Positions 33,620 to 43,084 of a stretch of 50,381 bases of DNA are shown here, one piece after another. Source of the DNA: Betaproteobacteria bacterium. Its GTDB lineage: Bacteria; Pseudomonadota; Gammaproteobacteria; Burkholderiales; Burkholderiaceae_D. The DNA lies in the NCBI GenBank assembly GCA_025362735.1, contig JANYFL010000049.1, forward strand, positions 1 to 50,381, in the 5' to 3' direction. The translations under genes were made by a program, and so were the position numbers. Within the stretch, counting starts at the first letter, position 1. Each line of letters opens with the position of its first letter. The notes beneath the pieces were generated by a model. It did no database searches. It was not told the DNA's origin and saw only the letters and a program-made list of their open reading frames with translations.

Positions 33620-34531
33620 TCAGGCAGCTTGCTGGACGATCAGTTCCCCTGAGCGTCCGGGAATGCTTCCCCAAACGGCTCGGCCTGGAATCACTGAATC
33701 GGATAATTCAGTGTAATAGTCTTTCAATGACGAGAGTGTGAAGCCCTGTTCTTGCCAGCCATTGAGCAGTCTTTCGAATGCAGGTTGGAGTTTGGCACCT
33801 TCAAGCTCGGTGTGAAGGGTAAAGACTTGTGGCGAATGCAGTTTTGCGGTCAGCTGTAATAGGTGTTCGGCTGCAGCCAGGCTATCCATTGGTTTTCCAT
33901 TGACTTCGACGCCGATCAGCTCGTCCAATGTTGGCAAAGTGGTCGGCAGTTGCACGCAGCTGAGTTGTTTGTCACCGAGGACAGGACGAAACGGCTGACT
34001 GCCACGGCCATCCGATGCATAGGTCATGCCCCAGTCGTCCAGTTGACGCAGGGCGTAATCATTCATCTGCCATCCCGCCGCCCCATGCGTTTCGGGAGGG
34101 CTGCCGAATACTTCCACGAAACGATCATAGGCCTGCTGCATCTGACGACGTGTCCACTCCTCGTCACGATTACGGACGTGATCTTGCCAAAGCACGTGAT
34201 CCCAAGTGTGGATACCGACTTCATGTCCCGCACATCGGGTATCGCGCATGATGGTTGCGCCCTCGACGCCAATATCCGGGCCCGGCAATACGGTACCGTA
34301 AAGCAGGGTCTTCAGGCCATAGTGCTCGACCACTGAAGTGCGTTGCACCTTGGCGAAAAAGCCTGGGCGAAAAATGCGTTTAATCGCACGACCGGTGTGA
34401 TCGGGTCCCAGGCTGAACAGGAAGGTGGCGCGGATGTTCAGCTTGTCGAACAGGCGCAGCAGATTGGGAACACCTTCCACGGTGCCGCGCAGGGTATCGA
34501 CGTCAACCTTCAGGGCCAGATATTTGGTCAT
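33620..34531 (-). CDS. arnD: ArnD-like deformylase (polysaccharide deacetylase family)
   Basis: A 303-residue NodB-type deacetylase matching 4-deoxy-4-formamido-L-arabinose-phosphoundecaprenol deformylase. Features: LALKVDVDTLRGTVEGVPNLL (about 5-25, metal-binding Asp), the HEVGIHTWDHVLWQDH segment (about 102-117, metal His residues) and HGAAGWQMND. It removes the formyl group from the lipid-linked sugar so it can be flipped and attached to lipid A. Its start overlaps the GNAT gene stop by 4 bases. Last arn gene of the operon. Confidence 0.92.
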   Translation of the reverse strand: MTKYLALKVDVDTLRGTVEGVPNLLRLFDKLNIRATFLFSLGPDHTGRAIKRIFRPGFFAKVQRTSVVEHYGLKTLLYGTVLPGPDIGVEGATIMRDTRCAGHEVGIHTWDHVLWQDHVRNRDEEWTRRQMQQAYDRFVEVFGSPPETHGAAGWQMNDYALRQLDDWGMTYASDGRGSQPFRPVLGDKQLSCVQLPTTLPTLDELIGVEVNGKPMDSLAAAEHLLQLTAKLHSPQVFTLHTELEGAKLQPAFERLLNGWQEQGFTLSSLKDYYTELSDSVIPGRAVWGSIPGRSGELIVQQAA

Positions 34532-35022
34532 GCGAGCAAGTTCGCCATTCGAGTCAGTGCTTCACCCGTGACGCGTGTGACGCGCCAATTTGGTAGCACC
34601 GTTGCGCCCAGGCTTTCATAAAAACGCTGGGCATGAAGATTCCAGTCAAGGACAACCCATTCAAAGCGACCGCAATTACGTTCTACTGCCAGCTTGGCCA
34701 GATGAACCAACAGGGCTTTGCCATAACCCTTGCTGCGATGATTTTCCTGTACATACAAATCTTCAATATAAAGACCGCGCCGCCCAACAAAGGTCGAGAA
34801 GTTGTGAAAATAAAGAGCAAACCCAACCGGGCGAACGGCCCCTTCCGGAAATAACAGAATGGCAGAAACGCTGCGATAACCGAACAGCGCGTCTTGCAAA
34901 TCAGCGTCGGTACAAGTGACGAGATGTGACAGCTGTTCAAACTCGGCTAGTTCAATAATCAATCCGCGCAGGTCTGGAATATCTTCAGGTCGAGCGGAGC
35001 GGATCGTGTAAGCCGTCGTCAT
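34528..35022 (-). CDS. GNAT family N-acetyltransferase
   Basis: A 164-residue acetyltransferase with the acetyl-CoA-binding segment LYVQENHRSKGYGKALLVHLAKLA (about 87-110), where the Q/R-x-x-G-x-G/A pattern is RSKGYG. It resembles the diamine-acetyltransferase-like (SAT) group. It lies within the arn operon between the ArnA decarboxylase gene and arnD and overlaps arnD by 4 bases. A role in aminoarabinose metabolism is not established; it could simply be a passenger or act on polyamines. Confidence 0.88.
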   Translation of the reverse strand: MTTAYTIRSARPEDIPDLRGLIIELAEFEQLSHLVTCTDADLQDALFGYRSVSAILLFPEGAVRPVGFALYFHNFSTFVGRRGLYIEDLYVQENHRSKGYGKALLVHLAKLAVERNCGRFEWVVLDWNLHAQRFYESLGATVLPNWRVTRVTGEALTRMANLLA

Positions 35023-35042
35023 GGTTTAGTTGATGACAGATA

Positions 35043-36086
35043 CTAATCCATCAATTTGCGGGCTTCGGCAACCTGCCCACGGTAAGCATCAAAAATCTTG
35101 CGTAACGCGTCAGCCATGTTGACTTGAGGTGACCAGCCCAACTCTTCTTTGGTGTTGGTAATTTTCGGGACGCGGTTCTGCACGTCCTGATAGCCCTTAC
35201 CGTAGTAAGCGTCGGAGGTCGTTTCAATCAGCTGTACTTTTTTTGCGGTCTCGGCATATTCGGGATACTCTGCGGCCAGTTTGAGCATCATCGTCGCCAG
35301 TTCGCGCACTGAATAATTGTTGCTCGGATTGCCGATGTTGTAGATCTTGCTGCTGGCGATACCATTTTCGTTAGCAATGATTTTCACCAAGGCTTCAATA
35401 CCATCATCGATGTAAGTGAAGGCGCGTTTCTGCGCGCCGCCATCGACCAGGCTGATGTTTTCTCCACGTACGATGTGACCGAAGAACTGGGTGATGACCC
35501 GTGACGAGCCTTCCTTCGGTGTGTGAATCGAATCCAGTCCGGAACCGATCCAGTTGAAGGGACGGAACAGGGTGTAGTCGAGCCCTTCTTGTTGACCATA
35601 GGCGGCGATGACGCGATCCATCAACTGCTTCGAGCAAGCGTAAATCCAGCGCGGCTTGTTGATCGGACCATAAACCAGATCGGATGCATACGGGTCGAAC
35701 TCGCTGTCGCCGCTCATGCCGTAAACCTCGGAAGTCGAGGGGAAGATCACCCGCTTCTTATATTTCACTGCGGAGCGAATCAAGGGCAGATTCGCTTCAA
35801 AGTCCAATTCAAAAACGCGCAGCGGCTGTTGTACATACGTAGCTGGCGTTGCGATGGCCACCAGCGGCAACAGTACGTCGCATTTTCGGATGTGATATTC
35901 GATCCACTCTTTGTTGATCGTGATATCACCTTCGAAAAAATGAAAACGCGGATGACTCAGCAGATCGCCGAGGCGTTCGGACTGCATGTCCATGCCATAG
36001 ACTTCCCAGTTCGTCGTTTCGACGATGCGCTTGGAAAGGTGGTGGCCGATAAAGCCATTAACGCCCAGGATCAAGATTTTTTTCAT
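35043..36086 (-). CDS. arnA: UDP-glucuronic acid decarboxylase (ArnA C-terminal half as separate protein)
   Basis: A 347-residue extended short-chain dehydrogenase corresponding to the ArnA C-terminal domain. It oxidises and decarboxylates UDP-glucuronate to UDP-4-keto-arabinose. Features: the NAD-binding motif GVNGFIGHHL (about 8-17), STSEVYGM (about 117-124, catalytic Thr/Ser and Glu) and the YxxxK-type YACSK (about 149-153). In Escherichia coli this domain is fused to a formyltransferase; here it is encoded by its own gene overlapping the formyltransferase gene by 4 bases (36083-36086). Confidence 0.93.
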   Translation of the reverse strand: MKKILILGVNGFIGHHLSKRIVETTNWEVYGMDMQSERLGDLLSHPRFHFFEGDITINKEWIEYHIRKCDVLLPLVAIATPATYVQQPLRVFELDFEANLPLIRSAVKYKKRVIFPSTSEVYGMSGDSEFDPYASDLVYGPINKPRWIYACSKQLMDRVIAAYGQQEGLDYTLFRPFNWIGSGLDSIHTPKEGSSRVITQFFGHIVRGENISLVDGGAQKRAFTYIDDGIEALVKIIANENGIASSKIYNIGNPSNNYSVRELATMMLKLAAEYPEYAETAKKVQLIETTSDAYYGKGYQDVQNRVPKITNTKEELGWSPQVNMADALRKIFDAYRGQVAEARKLMD

Positions 36087-37009
36087 AGTGTTGGTAGTAA
36101 TGCGGTCAGTTCAGAAGGAGTAATTTCTTGGCTATTTTCTTGGCCATTTCGCAGCAGACGTTTGATGAGGATACTCTGACTATCGCCACAAAGCCCATAG
36201 ATGCAATTATCCGCTACCTGTAAGCCAGGCTCAAAATTGGCAGGGAAAATCTTTTTGGACCGTCTTGCATCGGCGACAACGAAACGGGTTGAGTTGATCT
36301 CAAAAAAAGCACCGGGATAGGGTGGAGCGACAGCACGGATCAGGTTATAGACCTGCTGTGCGGATTGCTTCCAATCGATGCGTCCATCTTCGGGTTTGCG
36401 ACCGCCGTAGTAAGAACCCTGGCTCAGGTCATTGGGGATGCGTGGCGCATTACCATTGAGCAGCATCGGGGTCATCGCCCACAGTACTTGCTCGGCGGCG
36501 ACGGTCACCTTCTCGAAAACCTGGTGAGCGGTATCGTCCGGCAGGATCGGTACAACGGCCTGGCCGATGATCGCGCCGGCATCGGGTTTGGCCGCCATTT
36601 CGTGCAGCGTGGCGCCGGTTTCGGTTTCTCCATTGAGCACCGCCCAATTGACCGGCACACGACCGCGATATTTGGGCAGCAGCGAACCATGCATGTTGTA
36701 CGCGCCCCGCTTGGCAATCCCCAGCAATTCGACCGGAAGCATGTGCCGATAGTAAAACGAAAAAATGAAATCGGGCATGGCTTTGCAGACGGCTTCAAAC
36801 AATGCTGGATCTTTGGGGTCTTCCGGCGTAATAACGGGAATGCCATGCTCTGCAGCCACTTGTGCCACGCTGTCAAACCAGATGGTTTCGTTCGGGTTGT
36901 CTTGATGCGTGACAACAAGAGCGACATCGACACCGCGAGCGAGCAACACTTGGAGGCAGCGCACGCCAACGTTGTGGTAGGCAAAAACAACTGCGCGGTT
37001 CTCACTCAT
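36083..37009 (-). CDS. arnA: UDP-Ara4N formyltransferase (ArnA N-terminal half as separate protein)
   Basis: A 308-residue formyltransferase equal to the ArnA N-terminal domain. It transfers a formyl group from 10-formyl-THF to UDP-4-amino-4-deoxy-L-arabinose. It shows AVVFAYHNVGVRCLQVLL at the start, the active-site motif YNMHGSLLPKYRGRVPVNW (Asn and His) and MAAKPDAG with the catalytic Asp. ATG 37009 is preferred over the longer frame to 37102 because it gives MSENRAVVFAYHNVG, the family N-terminus. It overlaps arnC by 8 bases. Confidence 0.93.
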   Translation of the reverse strand: MSENRAVVFAYHNVGVRCLQVLLARGVDVALVVTHQDNPNETIWFDSVAQVAAEHGIPVITPEDPKDPALFEAVCKAMPDFIFSFYYRHMLPVELLGIAKRGAYNMHGSLLPKYRGRVPVNWAVLNGETETGATLHEMAAKPDAGAIIGQAVVPILPDDTAHQVFEKVTVAAEQVLWAMTPMLLNGNAPRIPNDLSQGSYYGGRKPEDGRIDWKQSAQQVYNLIRAVAPPYPGAFFEINSTRFVVADARRSKKIFPANFEPGLQVADNCIYGLCGDSQSILIKRLLRNGQENSQEITPSELTALLPTL

Positions 37010-38018
37010 CTTGTTGCAAGATCGCCTGAACGATATAGCGTGGACGGGCACGCACTTCCTGATAAATCCGTCCGACGTATTCGCCCAAGAGGCCAATGCC
37101 AAACAACAGCACGCCGATCAGAAAGAAGGCGATGCCGAACAGGGTGAACAGACCTTCGGCTTCCGGACCGACGAAGATACGGCGTAACGCGAGGAAGATG
37201 ACAAACATTGCGGAGAGCAATGACAGCACAATCCCCAACAGACCAAAAGCCTGTAGCGGCATGACCGAGAAACCGGTCACCAGATCAAAGTTCAACCGGA
37301 TCAGGCTGTAGAGCGAATACTTGGATTCACCAGCAGCACGTTCTTCATGGCCGACTTCGATCTCGACCGGATTGTTGGCAAAGGTATAGGCTAGCGCGGG
37401 GATGAAGGTGTTTATCTCGCGGCACTGATTCATCGTCAATACGATGCGGCGGCTATAGGCGCGCAGCATGCAGCCCTGATCGGTCATCTTGATATGGGTG
37501 ATGCGTTCGCGAAGCCGGTTCATCGCGCGCGATGCAGTCTTGCGCCAGGCCGAGTCCTGACGCTGGCGCCGAATGGTGCCGACATAGTCATAGCCTTCGC
37601 GCATCTTGGCGACCAGATTGCCGATTTCTTCGGGCGGATTTTGCAGGTCGGCATCGAGCGTCACGACGATGTCACCACGCACATGTTCAAAGCCCGCCAT
37701 GATGGCGGCGTGCTGACCATAGTTTGCGTTGAACAACACAACGCGTGTCACATCGGGACGCAAGCGGAACTGCGCGGCAAGAATCGCGGCCGAACGGTCA
37801 CGACTGCCATCGTTCACGAAAATAATTTCGTAGCCAATGGTGAGCGCATCCAGAGCAGGGTAGAGCCGGTCGAACAGCGCATCCAGACCATCCTCTTCGT
37901 TGTAAACGGGGATGACGACGGATAGCTCGATGACTTTGTTGGTGGATGTTGCGGGCACAAGATTTTCCACTTCAGATTCAAGTGGCAGCGGCAGGCTTTC
38001 TATGGGTGAAGAACTCAT
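37002..38018 (-). CDS. arnC: Undecaprenyl-phosphate Ara4FN transferase
   Basis: A 338-residue GT2-family glycosyltransferase. The catalytic domain has LSVVIPVYNEEDGLDALF (about 32-49), the DXD-like VTLDADLQNPPEEI (about 120-133) and a conserved RRQRQDSAWRK segment. Two C-terminal helices (ASGIV..LLSAMFVIFLALR and FGIAFFLIGVLLFGIGLLGEYV) anchor it in the inner membrane. It puts the formylated aminoarabinose onto undecaprenyl phosphate. Its start overlaps arnB as ATGA. Confidence 0.93.
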   Translation of the reverse strand: MSSSPIESLPLPLESEVENLVPATSTNKVIELSVVIPVYNEEDGLDALFDRLYPALDALTIGYEIIFVNDGSRDRSAAILAAQFRLRPDVTRVVLFNANYGQHAAIMAGFEHVRGDIVVTLDADLQNPPEEIGNLVAKMREGYDYVGTIRRQRQDSAWRKTASRAMNRLRERITHIKMTDQGCMLRAYSRRIVLTMNQCREINTFIPALAYTFANNPVEIEVGHEERAAGESKYSLYSLIRLNFDLVTGFSVMPLQAFGLLGIVLSLLSAMFVIFLALRRIFVGPEAEGLFTLFGIAFFLIGVLLFGIGLLGEYVGRIYQEVRARPRYIVQAILQQDE

Positions 38019-39178
38019 GACTTCAAATGGTCCTTTAAAACACGTGTCAATTCGATGCTGACCCGTTCGACATCTTCCAGGGTCATGGTCGGGTAAAGGG
38101 GCAGCGTCAGTGTATTGCGTCCTGCGTATTCTGCATGCGGAAAATCGCCATCTTTCCAGCCCAGCCGACGATAGAGAGTGAATAGATGGATCGCCGGGTA
38201 ATGAATGCCGGTACCGATGCCGCGCTCATTCAGCTTGGTCATCACGTCAGCACGCTTGATCTTGAGGCGAGCTTCAGGAAGCAAGACCTGAAACATGTGC
38301 CAATTGCTGTCGAGAAAATCCTTGGTGGGCAGGCGGCAGTCAATCTCTGCCATGAAGTCCTGATCCAGACAGGTGAAGTAGTGTTGTGCCAGTTCGCGTC
38401 GCTTGATGGTAAAGGCATCCAGGTGGGGCAACTGGCCAAGTCCAACACGCGCCGCCACATCGGTGAGATTGAATTTACCACCGACCAATTCGACTTCCAT
38501 GCCGTCCATGCCGAAACGTTGCACGCCTTGCAGACGATACTGCTCGGCGAGTTTGGCTTCGGCCTCGTTGTTCATGACCAGACAACCACCTTCGATGGTG
38601 GTGATGTTCTTGTTTGCATGAAAGCTGAACGAAACGAAGTCGCCCTGACCTTGAAACTTCGTACCAATACGTTCACCTTTCCAGGTACTACCGAAAGCCT
38701 GCGCCGCATCTTCGATGACGCGCAGCTTATGGCGCAGGGCAATATCGTAAAGATGATCGCGGTTGACCGGTAAACCGCTAAGGTCCACCGGAATGATGGC
38801 GCGGGTTTTGGGCGTGATGGCTGCTTCGACCTTGTTCAGGTCGATGTTGCGTGAAACGGGATCAATATCGGCGAATACCGGTGTAGCACCAACTTCAAGG
38901 ATGACATTGCTGGTCGAAACCCAGGATAGCGGTGTCGTGATGACTTCATCGCCTGGACCGATGCCCGCAATGCGCAGCGCAATTTCCATCGTACACGTGC
39001 CGGAATTGAAAGCGCGCACCGGGCGACCGCCGCAATACTCGGACAACTTGGCTTCAAATTCCTTAACCTTGGGGCCGGACGTGATCCAGCCGGAGCGCAG
39101 CACATCGACTACGCCCTGAATGGTTTCCTCATCAATCGTGGGACGCGTGAATGGTAGGAAAGGTAATGAGTTGCTCAT
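38015..39178 (-). CDS. arnB: UDP-4-amino-4-deoxy-L-arabinose aminotransferase
   Basis: A 387-residue DegT/DnrJ-type PLP aminotransferase. Features: LPFTRPTIDEETIQGVVDVLRSGW at the N-terminus, FNSGTCTMEIAL (about 56-67), EDAAQAFGSTW (about 158) and the PLP lysine in SFHANKNITTIEGG (about 185). It aminates the 4-keto sugar made by the ArnA decarboxylase. Its start overlaps the SMR gene stop at 39178. Confidence 0.94.
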   Translation of the reverse strand: MSNSLPFLPFTRPTIDEETIQGVVDVLRSGWITSGPKVKEFEAKLSEYCGGRPVRAFNSGTCTMEIALRIAGIGPGDEVITTPLSWVSTSNVILEVGATPVFADIDPVSRNIDLNKVEAAITPKTRAIIPVDLSGLPVNRDHLYDIALRHKLRVIEDAAQAFGSTWKGERIGTKFQGQGDFVSFSFHANKNITTIEGGCLVMNNEAEAKLAEQYRLQGVQRFGMDGMEVELVGGKFNLTDVAARVGLGQLPHLDAFTIKRRELAQHYFTCLDQDFMAEIDCRLPTKDFLDSNWHMFQVLLPEARLKIKRADVMTKLNERGIGTGIHYPAIHLFTLYRRLGWKDGDFPHAEYAGRNTLTLPLYPTMTLEDVERVSIELTRVLKDHLKS

Positions 39179-39552
39179 CAGGCGCTCCGTGCCAGAACAT
39201 ACACACCGATGATGATGATGCCAATCCCGATCATGCGCTGCATCGACAAGGCTTCACCGAACAACCACCAGGCACCAAAGGCATTGAGCACATAGCCAAG
39301 CGAAAGCATCGGATAGGCTATCGAAACATCGACGCGCGAAAGACCGAGGATCCAGACCACCACACTGATGACGTAACAGGTCAAGCCACCCAGAATCGGC
39401 AATTGTGTTGCCAGTTTGATCCCGACGGGAATGATGTTTTCACGCGAAAACTCGAAGGCGCCAATGGTGTTGACACCCGCCTTGAGCAGAAGCTGGGCAA
39501 TCGCGTTGAGAAACACGCCGAAAAGAATCAGAAAAAGAGTAATAGGCGTCAT
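39178..39552 (-). CDS. arnE: SMR-family membrane protein, ArnE-like flippase subunit
   Basis: A 124-residue protein with four membrane helices of the EamA/SMR type (LFLILFGVFLNAIAQLLLKAG; YVISVVVWILGLSRVDVSIAYPMLSLGYVLNAFGAWWLFGEALS). The V-S-IAYP-LS-GY pattern fits ArnE/ArnF. Enterobacterial flippases use the ArnE-ArnF pair, but only one gene is present here, so it may act as a homo-oligomer. It lies between arnT and arnB, which supports a role in flipping the lipid-linked sugar. Confidence 0.85.
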   Translation of the reverse strand: MTPITLFLILFGVFLNAIAQLLLKAGVNTIGAFEFSRENIIPVGIKLATQLPILGGLTCYVISVVVWILGLSRVDVSIAYPMLSLGYVLNAFGAWWLFGEALSMQRMIGIGIIIIGVYVLARSA

Positions 39553-39577
39553 GCGAAGTGTTCAGGTAGGTTCATGA

Positions 39578-41257
39578 TTATCGTTTGGCAATAACAACGC
39601 GGTTCTGGTCTTTAAAGATGACCCGCATGGGCAATGCTAATTCTTGCAGTGTAGCGAAAACCTCGGGCGCCATGATGGCAAAGGCTTGCGCGTCACTTCG
39701 CCAGCGTTGTTCAAATGTCGGCAAGTCAGGGACCCATTTCAACGGTTCCTGCTGCAAACCAAAATCCAGTTCATCACGATGAATGACTAGCGTTACGGTA
39801 CGACCCAGATAGAAATTCATCGTTTGATCGTACATGCCGATACTGTAGAACGGGGTCGGAGCGCCTGCTTTCTCTATCTCTGGAATAACCGCATGGCTCA
39901 GCTCATAGGATGAAGTGGTGCCGCGTAATTGTTCGTGACCCAGTAGAACGCTGGTCCAGGTCAGCAAGCTGATCAGGGCAAGGCCGAGAATGGCTGCTGT
40001 CGTCTGGTTGCGCCACGCCAATACGATGGACAAGGCGATACCGAGTAGCCATCCTGCAAAACAAAATATCAACCATTCCCGATAAGCCAGATAGGTTGGG
40101 CTGGGGTTTCGAAATTGCCGTAACTCAGGCAGCTTGAACACAATAATCAGCGCTGCGAGAGCGAGTACGGCGAGCAGAGCAAGATGGATCAGCAGCTGCT
40201 TGCGATTGAGCGAAGCCACACTACGCGCAAACAGGATCGCCAATGCGGGGAAAATGGGCAAAATATACGCAGGCAATTTGGAACTGGAAGCGCTGAAAAA
40301 AACAAAAATGAATACGGCCCATACCAACAACATCAGTTCGGGTTTGAAGCCTCTATTCGAAGACGAAAGCGTCAATGGAGCCGGGCGAACAAGACTGGAA
40401 ATCAGGGCGGATGGCAGCATCGTGAGCCAAGGCAGGCAGCCTGAAAACAGTATGGGGAGGAAATACCACCATGCGCCAACCCGTTGATGACCTGTAGTGA
40501 GAAAGCGTTCGAAGTGTTCGTGAATAAAAAAGAAATGGGGAAATTCGGGATTCTGAATCGATACCCATACAAACCAGGGCGCAGCGATTAAAAAAAACAG
40601 CAGTGGCCCGTGTAGCCATTCCAGCATTTTTATCAAAGCCCAGTCGCGGCTCAAAATCACATAAAGAACGAGGACGGCACCGGGCAAGACAATGCCGATC
40701 AGTCCTTTGGATAGAACAGCAAGCGCCATGGCAGCCCAGGTCGCCAGCATCCAGCGGCGCTGTGCGCGTGGCTCCTCACTATGCCTTGCCAGCAGGGTGC
40801 AGAACAGGGTGGACGCCATGAAAAAACTGAGTGCCATGTCCAGCGCATTGATATGGCCGAGCAAGACATACAGTGCGCTACTCGCGAGAATTGCCCCGGC
40901 GATGACGCCGGTTCGCGGCCCGTAAAGCTTGGCCGCCGTCCATGCGGTCAACAAAATACCGAAAAAACCAGTGAGGGCGGTCCACAAACGGGCGGTCCAT
41001 TCATGCGTACCGAATGCTTCATAAGCCGCAGCAGTGGCCCAGTATTGGAGCGGCGGCTTTTCGAAATACTTCAGGTCGTTGAGACGCGGGGTCAGCCAAT
41101 CACCGCTCACTGCCATTTCGCGGGAGATTTCGGCATAGCGGCCTTCATCCGGTTTGATCAGTTTGCGCTGGTCGAGGCTGCCGAACCAGATGATGGCGAG
41201 AATCAGCAGTAGGACAATCAGGGATCGGCGCGGCAGGGTCTCTGAGGAAAGCGGCAT
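39578..41257 (-). CDS. arnT: ArnT-like lipid A aminoarabinose transferase
   Basis: A 559-residue inner-membrane GT-C glycosyltransferase (PMT/ArnT family) with about 12 helices. The first periplasmic loop has LIKPDEGRYAEISREMAVSGDW (catalytic Asp, Glu in DEGRYAE) and LNDLKYFEKPPLQYW, as in ArnT. A soluble C-terminal domain spans roughly residues 430-559. It moves aminoarabinose from undecaprenyl phosphate to lipid A, which lowers surface charge and polymyxin binding. ATG 41257 is chosen over the longer frame to 41311 since it gives the usual short N-terminus, starting 4 bases after the preceding stop. Confidence 0.92.
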   Translation of the reverse strand: MPLSSETLPRRSLIVLLLILAIIWFGSLDQRKLIKPDEGRYAEISREMAVSGDWLTPRLNDLKYFEKPPLQYWATAAAYEAFGTHEWTARLWTALTGFFGILLTAWTAAKLYGPRTGVIAGAILASSALYVLLGHINALDMALSFFMASTLFCTLLARHSEEPRAQRRWMLATWAAMALAVLSKGLIGIVLPGAVLVLYVILSRDWALIKMLEWLHGPLLFFLIAAPWFVWVSIQNPEFPHFFFIHEHFERFLTTGHQRVGAWWYFLPILFSGCLPWLTMLPSALISSLVRPAPLTLSSSNRGFKPELMLLVWAVFIFVFFSASSSKLPAYILPIFPALAILFARSVASLNRKQLLIHLALLAVLALAALIIVFKLPELRQFRNPSPTYLAYREWLIFCFAGWLLGIALSIVLAWRNQTTAAILGLALISLLTWTSVLLGHEQLRGTTSSYELSHAVIPEIEKAGAPTPFYSIGMYDQTMNFYLGRTVTLVIHRDELDFGLQQEPLKWVPDLPTFEQRWRSDAQAFAIMAPEVFATLQELALPMRVIFKDQNRVVIAKR

Positions 41258-41261
41258 CTGA

Positions 41262-41648
41262 TCAGCCGACCGTTTCAAACAGCAATGCGGCAGCGACCTT
41301 GCGGCCTTCACCCATCAGGATGTTGTAAGTGCGGCAGGCGGCATGCAAATCCATGGTTTCGATGCCAATGCCCTGCCGGGTCAATGCCTGGGTCAGACGC
41401 GGGTGCGGAAAACGTAGACGTCTGCCACTGCCGAAAAGGACCACTTCCGGTTTGGCGGCTAACTGTGCAATGGCTTCAAAGTGCGTCGTACTCAGATCTT
41501 CAAAACGCGTCACCGGCCAGGGAATGATTTCACCTTCGGGAATAACGATGGCGCTGAAATCGAGGCGCTTTTCATTGACGTCGACAAAATCGTCCCCATA
41601 CGCCGTGAAGGTGTTGTAGAACGCGGTGGAAGGGGCGTGCAGTTTCAA
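41262..41648 (-). CDS. Mth938-like domain protein (DUF498)
   Basis: A small Mth938/NDUFAF3-like protein. The core shows TAYGDDFVDVNEKRLDFSAIVIPEGEIIPWPV and a C-terminal GIGIETMDLHAACRTYNILMGEGRKVAAALL, the usual conserved end. The open frame reaches ATG 41783, but homologues begin close to the segment KLHAPSTAFYN, so TTG 41648 (about 128 residues) is preferred; ATG 41783 (173 residues) is the alternative. It is the first gene before arnT on the same strand. Function is unknown; bacterial members often neighbour alaC or core genes. Confidence 0.75.
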   Translation of the reverse strand: MKLHAPSTAFYNTFTAYGDDFVDVNEKRLDFSAIVIPEGEIIPWPVTRFEDLSTTHFEAIAQLAAKPEVVLFGSGRRLRFPHPRLTQALTRQGIGIETMDLHAACRTYNILMGEGRKVAAALLFETVG

Positions 41649-41863
41649 TGCTGTCTTGGCTTTGCGGATTGAAGCGGATTGGATCGGGTCTTGATTGGTT
41701 AATCTCTGTGTAAGCCTTGAGCTGACTGCCGATGATCCGGCGGCGGGGCGAACACAATTCACTATAATGTGAAGCTTCGCCAATTATAACTTTTCCATAA
41801 TGACCGGAAGAGCGGTGAATGAGTCGTCAGTAAACATCACGCATTCTTTTTTCGAGGTTTCCC

Positions 41864-43063
41864 ATGAGAGAGTTCTCGCGCATCAAGCGCCTTCCGCCCT
41901 ACGTGTTCAATATCACGGCAGAGTTGAAGATGGCCGCGCGCCATCGTGGCGAGGACATTATCGACATGAGCATGGGTAATCCGGACGGACCCACGCCGCA
42001 GCATATCGTCGACAAGCTGGTCGAAGCAGTGAAGCGTCCCGACACGCATGGGTATTCGGTCTCCAAGGGAATCCCGCGTCTGCGTCGTGCCATCTGCAAG
42101 TGGTACAAATCGCGTTACGACGTGGAATTCGATCCGGACAGCGAGGCCATCGTCACGATCGGCTCCAAGGAAGGCCTAGCCCATTTGATGTTGGCAACAC
42201 TGGATCGGGGTGATACCGTACTGGTGCCGAATCCGAGCTATCCGATTCACATCTATGGCGCTGTGATCGCCGGAGCGGATATCCGCTCGGTGCGCATGAC
42301 GCCGGGTGTCGATTTTTTCGAGGAACTGCAACGAGCGATTCGTGAGTCATTGCCCAAGCCCAAGATGATGATTTTGGGTTTCCCGGGTAATCCGACGGCA
42401 ATGTGTGTCGAGCTCGATTTTTTCGAGCGCATCGTCGCGCTGGCCAAGCAACACGACATTCTGGTTGTTCATGATCTCGCCTATGCCGACATCACCTACG
42501 ATGGCTGGAAAGCGCCATCCATCATGCAAGTGCCGGGCGCACGCGATGTTGCGGTTGAGTTCTTCACGATGAGCAAGAGCTACAACATGGCCGGCTGGCG
42601 TATTGGTTTCATGGTGGGTAACAAAGAACTGGTCAACGCTTTGGCACGCATGAAAAGCTATCACGACTACGGCACTTTCACGCCGATTCAGGTCGCGGCC
42701 ATCACCGCATTGGAGGGGCCGCAAGAGTGTGTGGAAGAAATTCGGGCGCAGTATCAGAAGCGCCGCGATGTCCTGTGCAAGGGATTGCATGAAGCGGGCT
42801 GGATGGTTCAGATCCCCAAAGCCTCAATGTATATCTGGGCCGAAATTCCTGATGTTTACAAGTCGATGGGCTCGCTCGAATTTGCCAAGAAGATCCTCAA
42901 TGATGCCAAGGTGGCCGTGTCGCCAGGCATTGGCTTTGGCGACTACGGTGACGATTTCGTGCGCTTTGCGTTGATCGAAAACGAAGCACGCACGCGTCAG
43001 GCTGTGCGCGGCATCAAGGACATGTTCCGTAGAGATGGCCTGATTGTGAAAGCGGCGGCTTGA
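41864..43063 (+). CDS. alaC: Alanine transaminase
   Basis: A 399-residue class I/II PLP aminotransferase. Features: [33 protein letters not shown] at the N-terminus, [12 protein letters not shown] (about 168), [17 protein letters not shown] (about 201) and the PLP lysine in [15 protein letters not shown] (about 238). This pattern is that of AlaC, which makes alanine from pyruvate and glutamate. It precedes hom and thrC, a conserved Burkholderiales order. A TATAAT box lies at 41763-41768 without a good -35. Confidence 0.93.
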   Translation: MREFSRIKRLPPYVFNITAELKMAARHRGEDIIDMSMGNPDGPTPQHIVDKLVEAVKRPDTHGYSVSKGIPRLRRAICKWYKSRYDVEFDPDSEAIVTIGSKEGLAHLMLATLDRGDTVLVPNPSYPIHIYGAVIAGADIRSVRMTPGVDFFEELQRAIRESLPKPKMMILGFPGNPTAMCVELDFFERIVALAKQHDILVVHDLAYADITYDGWKAPSIMQVPGARDVAVEFFTMSKSYNMAGWRIGFMVGNKELVNALARMKSYHDYGTFTPIQVAAITALEGPQECVEEIRAQYQKRRDVLCKGLHEAGWMVQIPKASMYIWAEIPDVYKSMGSLEFAKKILNDAKVAVSPGIGFGDYGDDFVRFALIENEARTRQAVRGIKDMFRRDGLIVKAAA

Positions 43064-43084
43064 TCCAATCTTTTAAAACCCATC

